A stretch of DNA of 64,000 nucleotides, from positions 186,001 through 250,000 of the forward strand of contig QOQW01000003.1 of NCBI GenBank assembly GCA_003327425.1. Reading direction: 5' to 3'. The translations under genes and the position numbers were made by a program. Below the pieces are notes generated by a model. The model saw only the letters and a list, made by a program, of their open reading frames with translations, was not told the DNA's origin and made no database searches. Position 1 is the stretch's first letter; each line of letters begins with the position of its first letter. Source of the stretch: Candidatus Ozemibacter sibiricus. Lineage in GTDB: Bacteria; Muiribacteriota; Ozemobacteria; Ozemobacterales; Ozemobacteraceae. Below are positions 34,969-42,494 of the stretch, in pieces.

Positions 34969-35706
34969 ATGCTGTTGCAGGATCGGACCGCGTTCGTCAC
35001 CGGGGGCAGCGGGGCGGTGGGCAGCGCCATCGTTCGCACCTTCGTCAAGGAAGGGGCGCGCGTGGCGTTCAGCTACCGCGATCACGCAGACCGAGCGCAG
35101 GCCCTGGTCGCCGAACTGGAGGCCGGAGGCGCGACGGTGCGGGCATACCCCCTCGACGTGCTCGATGGCCAGGCGGCTCAGGCTCTCGACCGCCAGATCG
35201 AACAGGAGATCGGACCGGTCGACATCCTGGTCAACAATGCCGGCCTGACCCAGGTGATGCCCTTCGCCCTGATCGAAGAAGAAGATTGGGACCAGGTCAT
35301 GGACATCAACGTCAAAGGCACCTTCCTGGTGACCAAGGCGTTCCTGCGGGGGATGATCCGACGGCAGCGCGGCGCCATCATCAATCTGGGCTCGCTGGCC
35401 GGCATGCGCATTCTCGAGGTGCCTGTCCATTACGCCACCGCCAAGAGCGCGATCATGGGGTTCACCCTGTCGCTGGCCCGCGAGGTGGCGCGCTACCAGA
35501 TCCGGGTCAACGCGGTCATTCCCGGCATGCTGAGCGCCGGCGTCGGGCTGAATGTGCCAGACAGGCAGAAAGAAGAGTACAAGCGGTACTGCACCCTGGG
35601 GCGGGTCGGCACCCCCGAGGAGGTCGCCGATCTCGTCGTCTTCCTGGCCAGCGAGCGGTCGAGCTACATCAACGCGCAGGGCATCTACATCGATGGCGGC
35701 ATCTGA
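34969..35706 (+). CDS. FabG-like 3-oxoacyl-ACP reductase (SDR)
   Basis: The 245-residue short-chain dehydrogenase has T-G-G-S-G-A-V-G (residues 11-18), N-N-A-G, a catalytic Ser in L-G-S-L-A-G and Y-A-T-A-K. The C-terminus carries the Y-I-D-G-G-I ending typical of FabG. It would reduce a 3-ketoacyl-ACP to the 3-hydroxy form with NAD(P)H, matching the ketosynthase and dehydratase encoded 7 kb downstream. AGGAGG lies 7 nt before the ATG. General SDR alternatives cannot be excluded, but the setting favours a ketoreductase for the cluster. Confidence 0.82.
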   Translation: MLLQDRTAFVTGGSGAVGSAIVRTFVKEGARVAFSYRDHADRAQALVAELEAGGATVRAYPLDVLDGQAAQALDRQIEQEIGPVDILVNNAGLTQVMPFALIEEEDWDQVMDINVKGTFLVTKAFLRGMIRRQRGAIINLGSLAGMRILEVPVHYATAKSAIMGFTLSLAREVARYQIRVNAVIPGMLSAGVGLNVPDRQKEEYKRYCTLGRVGTPEEVADLVVFLASERSSYINAQGIYIDGGI

Positions 35707-35848
35707 CCACGCGGCCGGGAACCGCCTTAACAGCGAGCTTTCGTCACCGACGGCCAGCACCGAGCCGGGCGAGGCCGGCCGGAGAGACACCGGACCGGCG
35801 ACTGCGCGACCGGCCGACGCAGAGGGCGCCCCGGTGGCCGCTGCTGCC

Positions 35849-36415
35849 ATGACCCTGGCGGCGCAGCGGGCCGCGTGGGCCGCCTGGCGGGCCGGGCCGC
35901 AGGATCGCCCCTTCCATCTCGAGCGGCGGCCCGAATGGTGCGTGTGCGACGTGCTCTTCCCCGGCCGCCGGCATGAACTGTGGCGGGCGCTGGTCGGCCT
36001 GGGGGTGTTCGTGGCCATGTGGCTGCCGGCCTCCACCTTGCGCGTCATGCTCCTGCGTTGGCTGGGAGTACGAATCGGGCGGGGCGTCTACATCGCGCCC
36101 GGGGTCTTGTTCGATCCGCTCTTCCCCGAGTTGATCGAGCTCGAAAACGGTGTCTTCCTCGGCATGGGCTGCCGACTGCTGACCCACGAGTACACCACCA
36201 CCCACCTGCGGATCGGCCGGGTGAAAGTCGGGCGGGGCGCCGTCATCGGCGGCTGGGCCACCATCCGGTCGGGGGTCACGCTCGGAGCCCGGGCCATGGT
36301 GGGCTTCCACAGCTTCGTCAACCGCGATGTCCCCCCCGACACCACGGTCGTCGGCACGCCGGCCCGTCCCCTGCCACCCCGGACCCCGGCCGGGTCGGGG
36401 AAAAACTGTCGGTAA
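35849..36415 (+). CDS. Left-handed beta-helix (hexapeptide) acyltransferase, copy 1
   Basis: This product of about 188 residues has one hydrophobic segment near residues 40-60 and then hexapeptide repeats forming a left-handed beta-helix, with V-G-R-G-A-V-I-G and a terminal V-V-G-T-P-A-R. Such proteins usually move acetyl or longer acyl groups from CoA or ACP. The start is uncertain. An ATG at 35693 overlaps the reductase gene but the intervening residues look noncoding, and 35849 lacks a clear Shine-Dalgarno. It shares D-P-L-F-P and other motifs with the beta-helix protein that ends the cluster, so the two are paralogues. Confidence 0.7.
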   Translation: MTLAAQRAAWAAWRAGPQDRPFHLERRPEWCVCDVLFPGRRHELWRALVGLGVFVAMWLPASTLRVMLLRWLGVRIGRGVYIAPGVLFDPLFPELIELENGVFLGMGCRLLTHEYTTTHLRIGRVKVGRGAVIGGWATIRSGVTLGARAMVGFHSFVNRDVPPDTTVVGTPARPLPPRTPAGSGKNCR

Positions 36416-36430
36416 GGCCCGGCGAGGCCA

Positions 36431-36459
36431 TTGGTTGAGGGCCTGAGATCGGGTATCAT
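36431..36459 (+). promoter_or_regulatory. Internal promoter for a predicted leaderless mRNA
   Basis: TTGGTT (36431-36436) and TATCAT (36454-36459) are 17 nt apart. The ATG at 36467 follows 7 nt after the -10, the same geometry as at 26878-26914. An ATG overlapping the -10 itself (36458) is therefore unlikely to be the start. Confidence 0.55.
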
Positions 36460-36466
36460 GACGGGC

Positions 36467-37579
36467 ATGGGATTCGTCGGGAATTACCTGCGCAATCTGG
36501 GGGCGATCGCCATCGGACGGACGCCGGCGGCGCCGCTGATGTTCTCGTGGTATGTGACGCATCGCTGCGGGCTGAACTGCGCCTATTGCTGCGACGGAGA
36601 CGGGAAGCGGTTCGCCGAGGAACGGATTCCCGAACTGACCACCGCCGAGGCCCGCCAGTTGATCGACCGACTGGCGGCCGCCACCGACACGCTCGATCTC
36701 ACCGGCGGCGAGCCGCTGCTGCGCCCCGACCTCGAGGACCTGCTCGCCCACGCCCGGCAGCGGGGCATGCGCACGGTGCTCAATACCAAGGGCATCGGCC
36801 TGGCCGACCGGCCTGACCTGTGGCGCTTCACCGATGTCCTGGTCCTCAGCCTCGACACGCTCGATCCGGGGCGGCTGGCCAGCCTGATCGGCCGCGATCG
36901 GGCCACGGCGCAGGCGGTGCTGGACGGGCTGACCTGCGCGCTGGCCCAGCGGGGAAGGCCGCTCCCCGACGAGGGGAAGGGCGAGACCGCCGTCGCCGGA
37001 CCGCCGAGCCTGGTAGGCCTGCTCCGCCGGCGGCCCGGCCGCAGGGCAAGGCGCCACGGCCCTCTGCTCGTCCTCAGCGTGGTGGCTACCCCTACCAACC
37101 TCGATGATCTCGCCGCGGTGCTCGCCCTGGCCCAGCGAGAACGCCTGGGCTTCCAGATCTCGCCCGAGATCGTCGGCACCCATCCCAACCCGGCCCTGCG
37201 CGGTCACCTCGGCTATCGGGCCCTGTTGCGCCGGGTGCGCGCCGCCAAGGCCGCGGGCGCCGGGGTGCTGGGAGTCGAGGCCTACCTGCGCGGCATCCGC
37301 GACTTCCGGCGGTTCCATTGTCACCCGCTGCTGATGCCGGTCATCCGCCCCGACGGCCGCCTGTACTACCCCTGCCTGGAAAGCAAGAACGCCACGGTCA
37401 ACCTGCTCGACCACCGCACCTACGGGGAGGCCCTGGCGGCGGCCCGCCGCCTGACGCCCCGACGGCCGACCTGCGGCGACTGCTGCCACATCTTCTGCCA
37501 CATGGCCCTGTCGCTTCTGCAGCGGCATCCGCTGCAGGCCGCCCGGGAACTCCGCCTCTGGAGGCACCTCGATGCTTGA
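36467..37579 (+). CDS. Radical SAM enzyme with C-terminal cysteine cluster (third in run)
   Basis: The 370-residue product has the radical SAM motif C-G-L-N-C-A-Y-C near residues 35-42, G-G-E-P near 71-74, and a C-terminal cysteine-rich part (F-H-C-H, Y-P-C, C-G-D-C-C-H-I-F-C-H) that could hold an auxiliary Fe-S cluster as in SPASM/twitch enzymes. An Arg/Gly/Pro-rich insertion sits near residues 155-195. It differs from the two Tes-like proteins. The start at 36467 follows the leaderless promoter; no Shine-Dalgarno is needed. It overlaps the next radical SAM gene by 8 nt. The substrate is unknown; HpnH-like and peptide-modifying relatives are possible alternatives. Confidence 0.78.
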   Translation: MGFVGNYLRNLGAIAIGRTPAAPLMFSWYVTHRCGLNCAYCCDGDGKRFAEERIPELTTAEARQLIDRLAAATDTLDLTGGEPLLRPDLEDLLAHARQRGMRTVLNTKGIGLADRPDLWRFTDVLVLSLDTLDPGRLASLIGRDRATAQAVLDGLTCALAQRGRPLPDEGKGETAVAGPPSLVGLLRRRPGRRARRHGPLLVLSVVATPTNLDDLAAVLALAQRERLGFQISPEIVGTHPNPALRGHLGYRALLRRVRAAKAAGAGVLGVEAYLRGIRDFRRFHCHPLLMPVIRPDGRLYYPCLESKNATVNLLDHRTYGEALAAARRLTPRRPTCGDCCHIFCHMALSLLQRHPLQAARELRLWRHLDA

Positions 37580-38597
37580 GACGCTCGCCCGCGAACTGCA
37601 CTACCAGTACCGCTGCCTGCGGCTGGGGTGGGGGTTTCTGACGAAACGGTTCATCCACTGCAACCTGCAGGTCACCTATCGCTGCAACTTCGCCTGTCAG
37701 ATCTGCGACTTCTGGAAGACGCCGCCCGACCCCGCCGATGAACTGACCCTCGACGAGGTGCGGGTGATCGGCGAGAAGCTCCATCGGCTCGGCACGCTGA
37801 TCATCTCGCTGGCCGGAGGCGAGCCGTTGATCCGACGCGATCTCTTCGACATCATCCGCATTTTGAACGACTGGCACCATTTCCCGATCCTGATCACCAA
37901 CGGCTGGTTCGTCGAGGAAACGGTGGCGAAGGAGATTCTGCGGGCGGGTCTGCAGGAGATTTCGGTGTCGCTCGACTATGCCGATCCGGCCCGTCACGAT
38001 GCCCAGCGTGGCCGACCGGGATCGTGGGAGCGCGCCGTCCGCGCGCTCGAGCTGCTCAACCGGCACCGCCCCGACCGCCGGCACCGGGTCCACATGATCA
38101 CCGTGCTGATGGACGACAACCTCGATGAGATCGAGCCGCTGATCAAGCTTGCCCGCGACCTCGGCGTGACCTACATGGTCAATCTCTACTCCTGGAACCG
38201 CGGGACCAAGACGCGCCGACTGCCCACCGCGCCGGTGACGGCCCGCCTGCTGGCGCTGAAGCGTCGTTACCCCGAATTCATCACCCTCACCACCTACCTC
38301 GAACACCTCGATGAGGCCATCGCCGAGGGCGGCATCGGTCAGTGCCAGACCGGCCGTCTGCTGCTGAACATCGACCCGCGCGGACAGGTCGCCCGCTGCA
38401 CCGAAACCCTCGACCAGCCGGTCGGCAATATCCTGACCGACGATATCATGGACCTGCGAGCTCGCCTGCGCCGGGTGCAGCGCCGCCGCCCCTGCTCCCA
38501 GTGCTGGACCTCCTGCCGCGGGTTCGCCGAGAGCATGTACCGGCCTCCGCGGTGGCGGCAGTTCGTCGAGTTCTACCACTCGGTCAAACCGCACTGA
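37572..38597 (+). CDS. Radical SAM/SPASM-like enzyme (fourth in run)
   Basis: This 341-residue protein has C-N-F-A-C-Q-I-C near residues 38-45, G-G-E-P, and a C-terminal set C-Q-T-G ... V-A-R-C ... C-S-Q-C-W-T-S-C typical of a SPASM-type auxiliary cluster. It starts within the end of the previous gene (8-nt overlap), so the two radical SAM enzymes are likely made together. The next gene encodes an ICMT-like methyltransferase 6 nt later. The reaction is unknown. SPASM enzymes often act on peptides, but no precursor peptide is visible here, and small-molecule or lipid substrates are also known for related families. Confidence 0.8.
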   Translation: MLETLARELHYQYRCLRLGWGFLTKRFIHCNLQVTYRCNFACQICDFWKTPPDPADELTLDEVRVIGEKLHRLGTLIISLAGGEPLIRRDLFDIIRILNDWHHFPILITNGWFVEETVAKEILRAGLQEISVSLDYADPARHDAQRGRPGSWERAVRALELLNRHRPDRRHRVHMITVLMDDNLDEIEPLIKLARDLGVTYMVNLYSWNRGTKTRRLPTAPVTARLLALKRRYPEFITLTTYLEHLDEAIAEGGIGQCQTGRLLLNIDPRGQVARCTETLDQPVGNILTDDIMDLRARLRRVQRRRPCSQCWTSCRGFAESMYRPPRWRQFVEFYHSVKPH

Positions 38598-38603
38598 GCC
38601 GCC

Positions 38604-39293
38604 ATGAACGAGTTCATCCATCGCTACTGGCAGACCGCCGTCAACTTCGTGCTCGTCTTCGTGTTCCTGGATTACGGGTTCGGCATGAACCGGTGGCTCA
38701 TCACCACCTTCGGCGGTCCCGACTTCCTCTGGCTGGCCGACTACTTCCCCCGGCGACCCCACCTGGGAGTCGGCGCGGCGGCCGATTTCGTCGAGGTGGC
38801 GTTCTTTCTGCACAATCTCGTCTTCCTCGGCGTGATCCTGTTCCGGCAGGACCACCGGGCCATCGAGACCCGGGCCGGCCCCCAACTGGTGGCCTTGTTC
38901 GCCTTCTTCTCGGGCATGTGGTTCGTGCAGACCCCGGCGACCAGCCCGGCTCTGCTGCTGGCCTCCGATCTGGTCACCCTCGTCGCCCTGGTCTTCGGCA
39001 TGGGATGCCTGGTCAATCTGGGCCGCAGCTTCGGCATCCTGATCGCGGCGCGCACCATCAAGACCACCGGTCTGTACGGGATGATCCGGCATCCCATGTA
39101 TCTGTCCGACATCGTCTGGCGAATCGCCTACCTCCTGAAGAACCCCTGCCCGCGCAATCTCGTCCTGTTCGTGATCTCCAGTCTCTGCTATGTGGCGCGG
39201 GCGATCATGGAGGAGAACTTCCTCTCGCAGTTCCCCGAGTACCGGGAATACAAGGAACGCGTCCGGTACCGCTTCGTTCCTGGTGTCTTCTGA
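38604..39293 (+). CDS. ICMT/PEMT-like integral membrane methyltransferase
   Basis: The 229-residue membrane protein has about five hydrophobic segments. The C-terminal signature of isoprenylcysteine carboxyl methyltransferase-like proteins is clear: G-L-Y-G-M-I-R-H-P-M-Y (about residues 160-170), then E-E-N-F-L and F-P-E-Y-R-E-Y. Such enzymes use S-adenosylmethionine to methylate lipophilic carboxylates or phospholipid headgroups in the membrane. In this setting it may cap a lipid-like product or intermediate. It lies 6 nt after a radical SAM gene and 7 nt before the cysteine desulfurase gene, in one transcription unit. Confidence 0.85.
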   Translation: MNEFIHRYWQTAVNFVLVFVFLDYGFGMNRWLITTFGGPDFLWLADYFPRRPHLGVGAAADFVEVAFFLHNLVFLGVILFRQDHRAIETRAGPQLVALFAFFSGMWFVQTPATSPALLLASDLVTLVALVFGMGCLVNLGRSFGILIAARTIKTTGLYGMIRHPMYLSDIVWRIAYLLKNPCPRNLVLFVISSLCYVARAIMEENFLSQFPEYREYKERVRYRFVPGVF

Positions 39294-39300
39294 GGTCGGC

Positions 39301-40827
39301 ATGAGCGGGTGGTTCGATTGGCGGGAATGGCTTCAGCAGCTGAACTACCAGCCTCTGCTCTACTTCGATCATAACGCCACCACGCCGGTGGCGCCCGCGG
39401 TACGACGGGCCATGGCCGACGCTCTGGCCGGTGCTTTCGGCAACGCTTCCAGCCTGCACACCCTGGGCCGGACCTCGCGCGGCCTGGTCGAAACCGCCCG
39501 GCGAGCCGTGGCCGCCGAGTTGCGGGCACCCCCGGAACGGGTCTTCTTCACCAGCGGCGGGACGGAAGGCAACAACACCGTCATCAAGGGGGTGTTCGCC
39601 GCCCGGGGCGGCGGCCATGTCATCACGACCAAGATCGAGCACGAGTCGGTGCTCGGCGCCTGCCATCAGCTCGAGGCGCTGGGCGGGCGGGTCACCTACC
39701 TGCCAGCTGGCCCCGACGGCCGGGTGCGTTCCGATGACGTGCGGGCCGCCCTGCGCTCCGATACCATTCTGGTATCGGTCATGCACGCCAACAACGAGAC
39801 GGGCGTGATCCAGCCGCTCGAAGAGATCGCCGCCGTGACGCGAGCGGCGGGGGTGCCTTTGCACACCGATGCGGTCCAGACCTTCGGCAAGATTCCCACC
39901 GATGTCGAGCGTCTCGGCGTCGAGTTCCTGACGTTGACCGCCCACAAGATCAACGGCCCCAAAGGGGTGGGCGCCATCTACTGGCGGGGCACCGTTCCCT
40001 GCGTGCCGTTGATCTACGGTGGAGACCAGGAACAGAAGCAGCGGGCAGGCACCGAGGGGGTCCACCAACTGGTCGGTCTGGGCGTGGCGGCGCGGCTCGC
40101 CGGCGCCTGCCGCCCGACCGAGTTCGTCCGGCTGCGCGCCCTGCGCCGGCGGCTGGTGGCCGGCATCCGTCGTTTGTATCCGGCGGCGGTGATCAACGAA
40201 GCGGCACCCGACCATCAGCTGCCGGGCACCATCAACGTCACCTTCCCCGGCAAAAGCGGGTTGAGGCTGCTGGCCGGTCTCGATTGCTACGAGATCGCCG
40301 TCTCGATCGGCTCGGCCTGCACGGCCGACCGCATCGAGCCTTCGCACGTGCTGCTCGGCATGGGGATCAGCGAAGAACGCGCCCTGTCGACCATTCGCAT
40401 CAGTCTGGGCCGCACCACCCGCCGCCTTTCCGTCCTGTTCTTCCTGTGGGCGCTGGAACGGGTGCTGCGGAGCGACCCGCCCGGGTTCGCCTACCTCGAT
40501 CCCGCTCACCTGACCGCTGACGTGATCCGCTCGCCGCACACCTTCCTGATCGATCTGCGGTTCCCGCACGAGCGGCTGCTGGCGCCCAGCCTGCCGGGAG
40601 CCCGCGAATGGTCGCCCTTCGGGTTCGAGCGGCACCATGAAGAGATTCCGCGAGACCGGCGCGTCATCCTGATGTGCGCCACCGGCGCGTTGTCGACCGG
40701 AGCGGGCTATCGCCTGGCCATGGCGGGCCACCCCGACGTGCGGGTCGTCTTCGGCGGCTACAGCGCCTGGCGTGGTCTGTATCCCGATCTGCTCGATCAC
40801 CTCCTCAAGGAAAGGTCATCCGCATGA
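39301..40827 (+). CDS. Cysteine desulfurase-rhodanese fusion
   Basis: This 508-residue two-domain protein joins a class-V PLP-dependent desulfurase (about residues 1-390) to a rhodanese domain (about 410-505). The desulfurase shows Y-F-D-H-N-A-T-T, N-N-E-T-G, H-T-D-A-V-Q, the PLP lysine in T-A-H-K (Lys216) and the catalytic cysteine in S-A-C-T (Cys340). The rhodanese loop reads M-C-A-T-G-A (Cys459). It takes sulfur from cysteine and could relay it to the rhodanese cysteine. Placed after four radical SAM genes, a role in Fe-S cluster supply is likely, though sulfur insertion into a product is also conceivable. GAGG lies just upstream of the ATG. Confidence 0.88.
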   Translation: MSGWFDWREWLQQLNYQPLLYFDHNATTPVAPAVRRAMADALAGAFGNASSLHTLGRTSRGLVETARRAVAAELRAPPERVFFTSGGTEGNNTVIKGVFAARGGGHVITTKIEHESVLGACHQLEALGGRVTYLPAGPDGRVRSDDVRAALRSDTILVSVMHANNETGVIQPLEEIAAVTRAAGVPLHTDAVQTFGKIPTDVERLGVEFLTLTAHKINGPKGVGAIYWRGTVPCVPLIYGGDQEQKQRAGTEGVHQLVGLGVAARLAGACRPTEFVRLRALRRRLVAGIRRLYPAAVINEAAPDHQLPGTINVTFPGKSGLRLLAGLDCYEIAVSIGSACTADRIEPSHVLLGMGISEERALSTIRISLGRTTRRLSVLFFLWALERVLRSDPPGFAYLDPAHLTADVIRSPHTFLIDLRFPHERLLAPSLPGAREWSPFGFERHHEEIPRDRRVILMCATGALSTGAGYRLAMAGHPDVRVVFGGYSAWRGLYPDLLDHLLKERSSA

Positions 40828-41789
40828 ACCAGCCCTCGCCGACTTCTCTGGCCCGCACCGTGCCCAAAGCCGAACTCCATTGCCATGCCGATGCGGTGAT
40901 CGATGCCGCCATGCTGCGAACCCTCGATCCTGCCTTCCTCCGCACGCCGCTGGCGCCCGAAGAGCTGGAAGCGCTCTGCCCGGCCCGCTCCTGGGAAGAC
41001 TGGCTCAATGGCTATGCCGCCCGCATCGATGCCGTGATGACGCGTGAACTGTTCCTGGCCAGCGTGCAGGCGCACGTTCGGCGATGGCGGGAGCAGCAGG
41101 TGGTCTATGCCGAGCTGATGATCAGCGGCTGGCTGCAGGTCCATCAGCCTGAAGAAACGACCATCGCCTTCTTCCGCGACCTGCGACGAGCCATCGACGA
41201 GGCCGCCGAAGGACGCCTGCCAGTCAACCTGCTCGTCGCCCTCAGTCGCGGCCCGCGCGCCGCCCTCGAGCGACGGATCGAGCGGGTCCTGGCCCTGCGA
41301 CGGGCCGGCCTGATCACCGGCCTGGGCCTGGCCGGCGACGAGGGCGCCTGCACCGTCGCTTCGATCCATGATCTGCTCGACCGGGCCCGCGAGGCCGGGC
41401 TGGGCATCGAGATCCACGCCGGGGAACGTCTGGGCCCGGACAGCGTGCGGGAAGCCCTCGAGTGGGGCCGCCCCGACCGCCTCGGCCATGGTCTGGCGGC
41501 GTTCGAAGACCCCCGGCTGCTCGACGAGATCCAGAGGCGGGGCATCCACCTCGAGTTCTGTCCCACCTCCAACCGGCTGCTGACCCCGTATGTCGATATC
41601 CGCTCGCACCCCCTGGTGCGGGCGCACAGCCTGGGATTGTCATACAGCGTCAATACCGATGATCCAGCGCCCTTCGGCTGTTCCCTGACCTCCGAGTTCG
41701 AACTGCTCGAACGCGATCTCGGGTTCACCGAGGCCGACTTCGGCCGGATTCTGCAGAACACCCGCCGAGCCGCCTTCGATCGCCGGTGA
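40824..41789 (+). CDS. add: Adenosine deaminase-family protein
   Basis: The 321-residue zinc amidohydrolase shows the ADA order of metal and catalytic residues: E-L-H-C-H-A (His19, His21), H-A-G-E near 205, G-H-G-L near 228, F-C-P-T-S-N and N-T-D-D-P near 285. It deaminates adenosine or a related nucleoside. It overlaps the desulfurase gene by 4 nt. Because radical SAM enzymes release 5'-deoxyadenosine, a byproduct that inhibits them, a 5'-deoxyadenosine deaminase role is attractive, but this is an inference from position. Ordinary adenosine salvage is the alternative. Confidence 0.85.
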   Translation: MNQPSPTSLARTVPKAELHCHADAVIDAAMLRTLDPAFLRTPLAPEELEALCPARSWEDWLNGYAARIDAVMTRELFLASVQAHVRRWREQQVVYAELMISGWLQVHQPEETTIAFFRDLRRAIDEAAEGRLPVNLLVALSRGPRAALERRIERVLALRRAGLITGLGLAGDEGACTVASIHDLLDRAREAGLGIEIHAGERLGPDSVREALEWGRPDRLGHGLAAFEDPRLLDEIQRRGIHLEFCPTSNRLLTPYVDIRSHPLVRAHSLGLSYSVNTDDPAPFGCSLTSEFELLERDLGFTEADFGRILQNTRRAAFDRR

Positions 41790-41970
41790 TTCTGTTGCGC
41801 CCTGGAACGAAGCCGCCGCCCGAGGTTGAGCCACCGGGCCCGGCGATCGGCGATCGAACCCCCGGGCTGATGACGACGGAAGCGGCCGCTGACGGAGAGT
41901 CCGCCGCACCTGCCCTTCGCCACCTGCGTTCGACCGCGGCGAGAGAATGGCTTGGCCAAGCCGACCTGCC

Positions 41971-41999
41971 TTGCGCAGGGTCAGGGGTTCGGCTAGGAT
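41971..41999 (+). promoter_or_regulatory. Probable promoter for the FabZ-KS-ACP segment
   Basis: TTGCGC (41971-41976) and TAGGAT (41994-41999) are 17 nt apart. The leader to the GTG at 42033 is about 27 nt and includes AGGAGG. The preceding 180 nt after the deaminase stop show no gene and no clear terminator. Confidence 0.5.
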
Positions 42000-42032
42000 G
42001 AGGCCGACCCGAATCGGACGAGGAGGGAGCCG

Positions 42033-42494
42033 GTGCGATTCTTCCTGATCGACCGCATCACCCGCTGGGATGTGGGAAAAACCGCGGAAGCCCGCAAGAA
42101 TGTGGCACTGAGTGAAGATTTCTTCGATGACCACTTCCCGCGGCGGCCGGTCATGCCCGGGGTGCTGATCATCGAAGGCATGGCCCAGCTGGCGGGCCTG
42201 TTGCTCGAAGCCAGCCTGCGCGCCCAGTTCCAGCGCGAGGCCAAGGCGATCCTGACCATCCTGGACAAAGTCAAGTTCCGCGACATGGTCAAACCCGGCG
42301 ACACGCTGATCTATACCACCGACGTGCTCTCGTTGAACGAAGTCAGCGGCAAGGCGGCCGTGCGCGCCACCCGCGAGGGCCGGCTGATCGCCGCGACCGA
42401 GATGATCTTCTCCTTCCGGACCGTCGACGATCCCACCCTCGAGCGACGGCGACAGGTTCTGCTCGATCTGTGGCGGGGAACCCCGGATGACTGA
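42033..42494 (+). CDS. FabZ-like 3-hydroxyacyl-ACP dehydratase
   Basis: The 153-residue hotdog-fold protein has the FabZ active-site layout: D-H-F-P-x3-P-V-M-P-G-V with His34 and I-E-G-M-A-Q with Glu48. It would dehydrate 3-hydroxyacyl-ACP. The start is GTG at 42033, supported by AGGAGGGAG about 6 nt upstream. It overlaps the ketosynthase gene by 8 nt. It is likely pathway-specific rather than the general FabZ, given its fused neighbours. Confidence 0.88.
   Translation: MRFFLIDRITRWDVGKTAEARKNVALSEDFFDDHFPRRPVMPGVLIIEGMAQLAGLLLEASLRAQFQREAKAILTILDKVKFRDMVKPGDTLIYTTDVLSLNEVSGKAAVRATREGRLIAATEMIFSFRTVDDPTLERRRQVLLDLWRGTPDD

Noticed and set aside
36467-38597. A ribosomal-peptide (RiPP) pathway for the two SPASM-like radical SAM enzymes.
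   Set aside because: No short precursor gene with a leader/core pattern was found within several kilobases. The 65-residue cysteine protein is on the other strand and lacks such a pattern. Not fully excluded.
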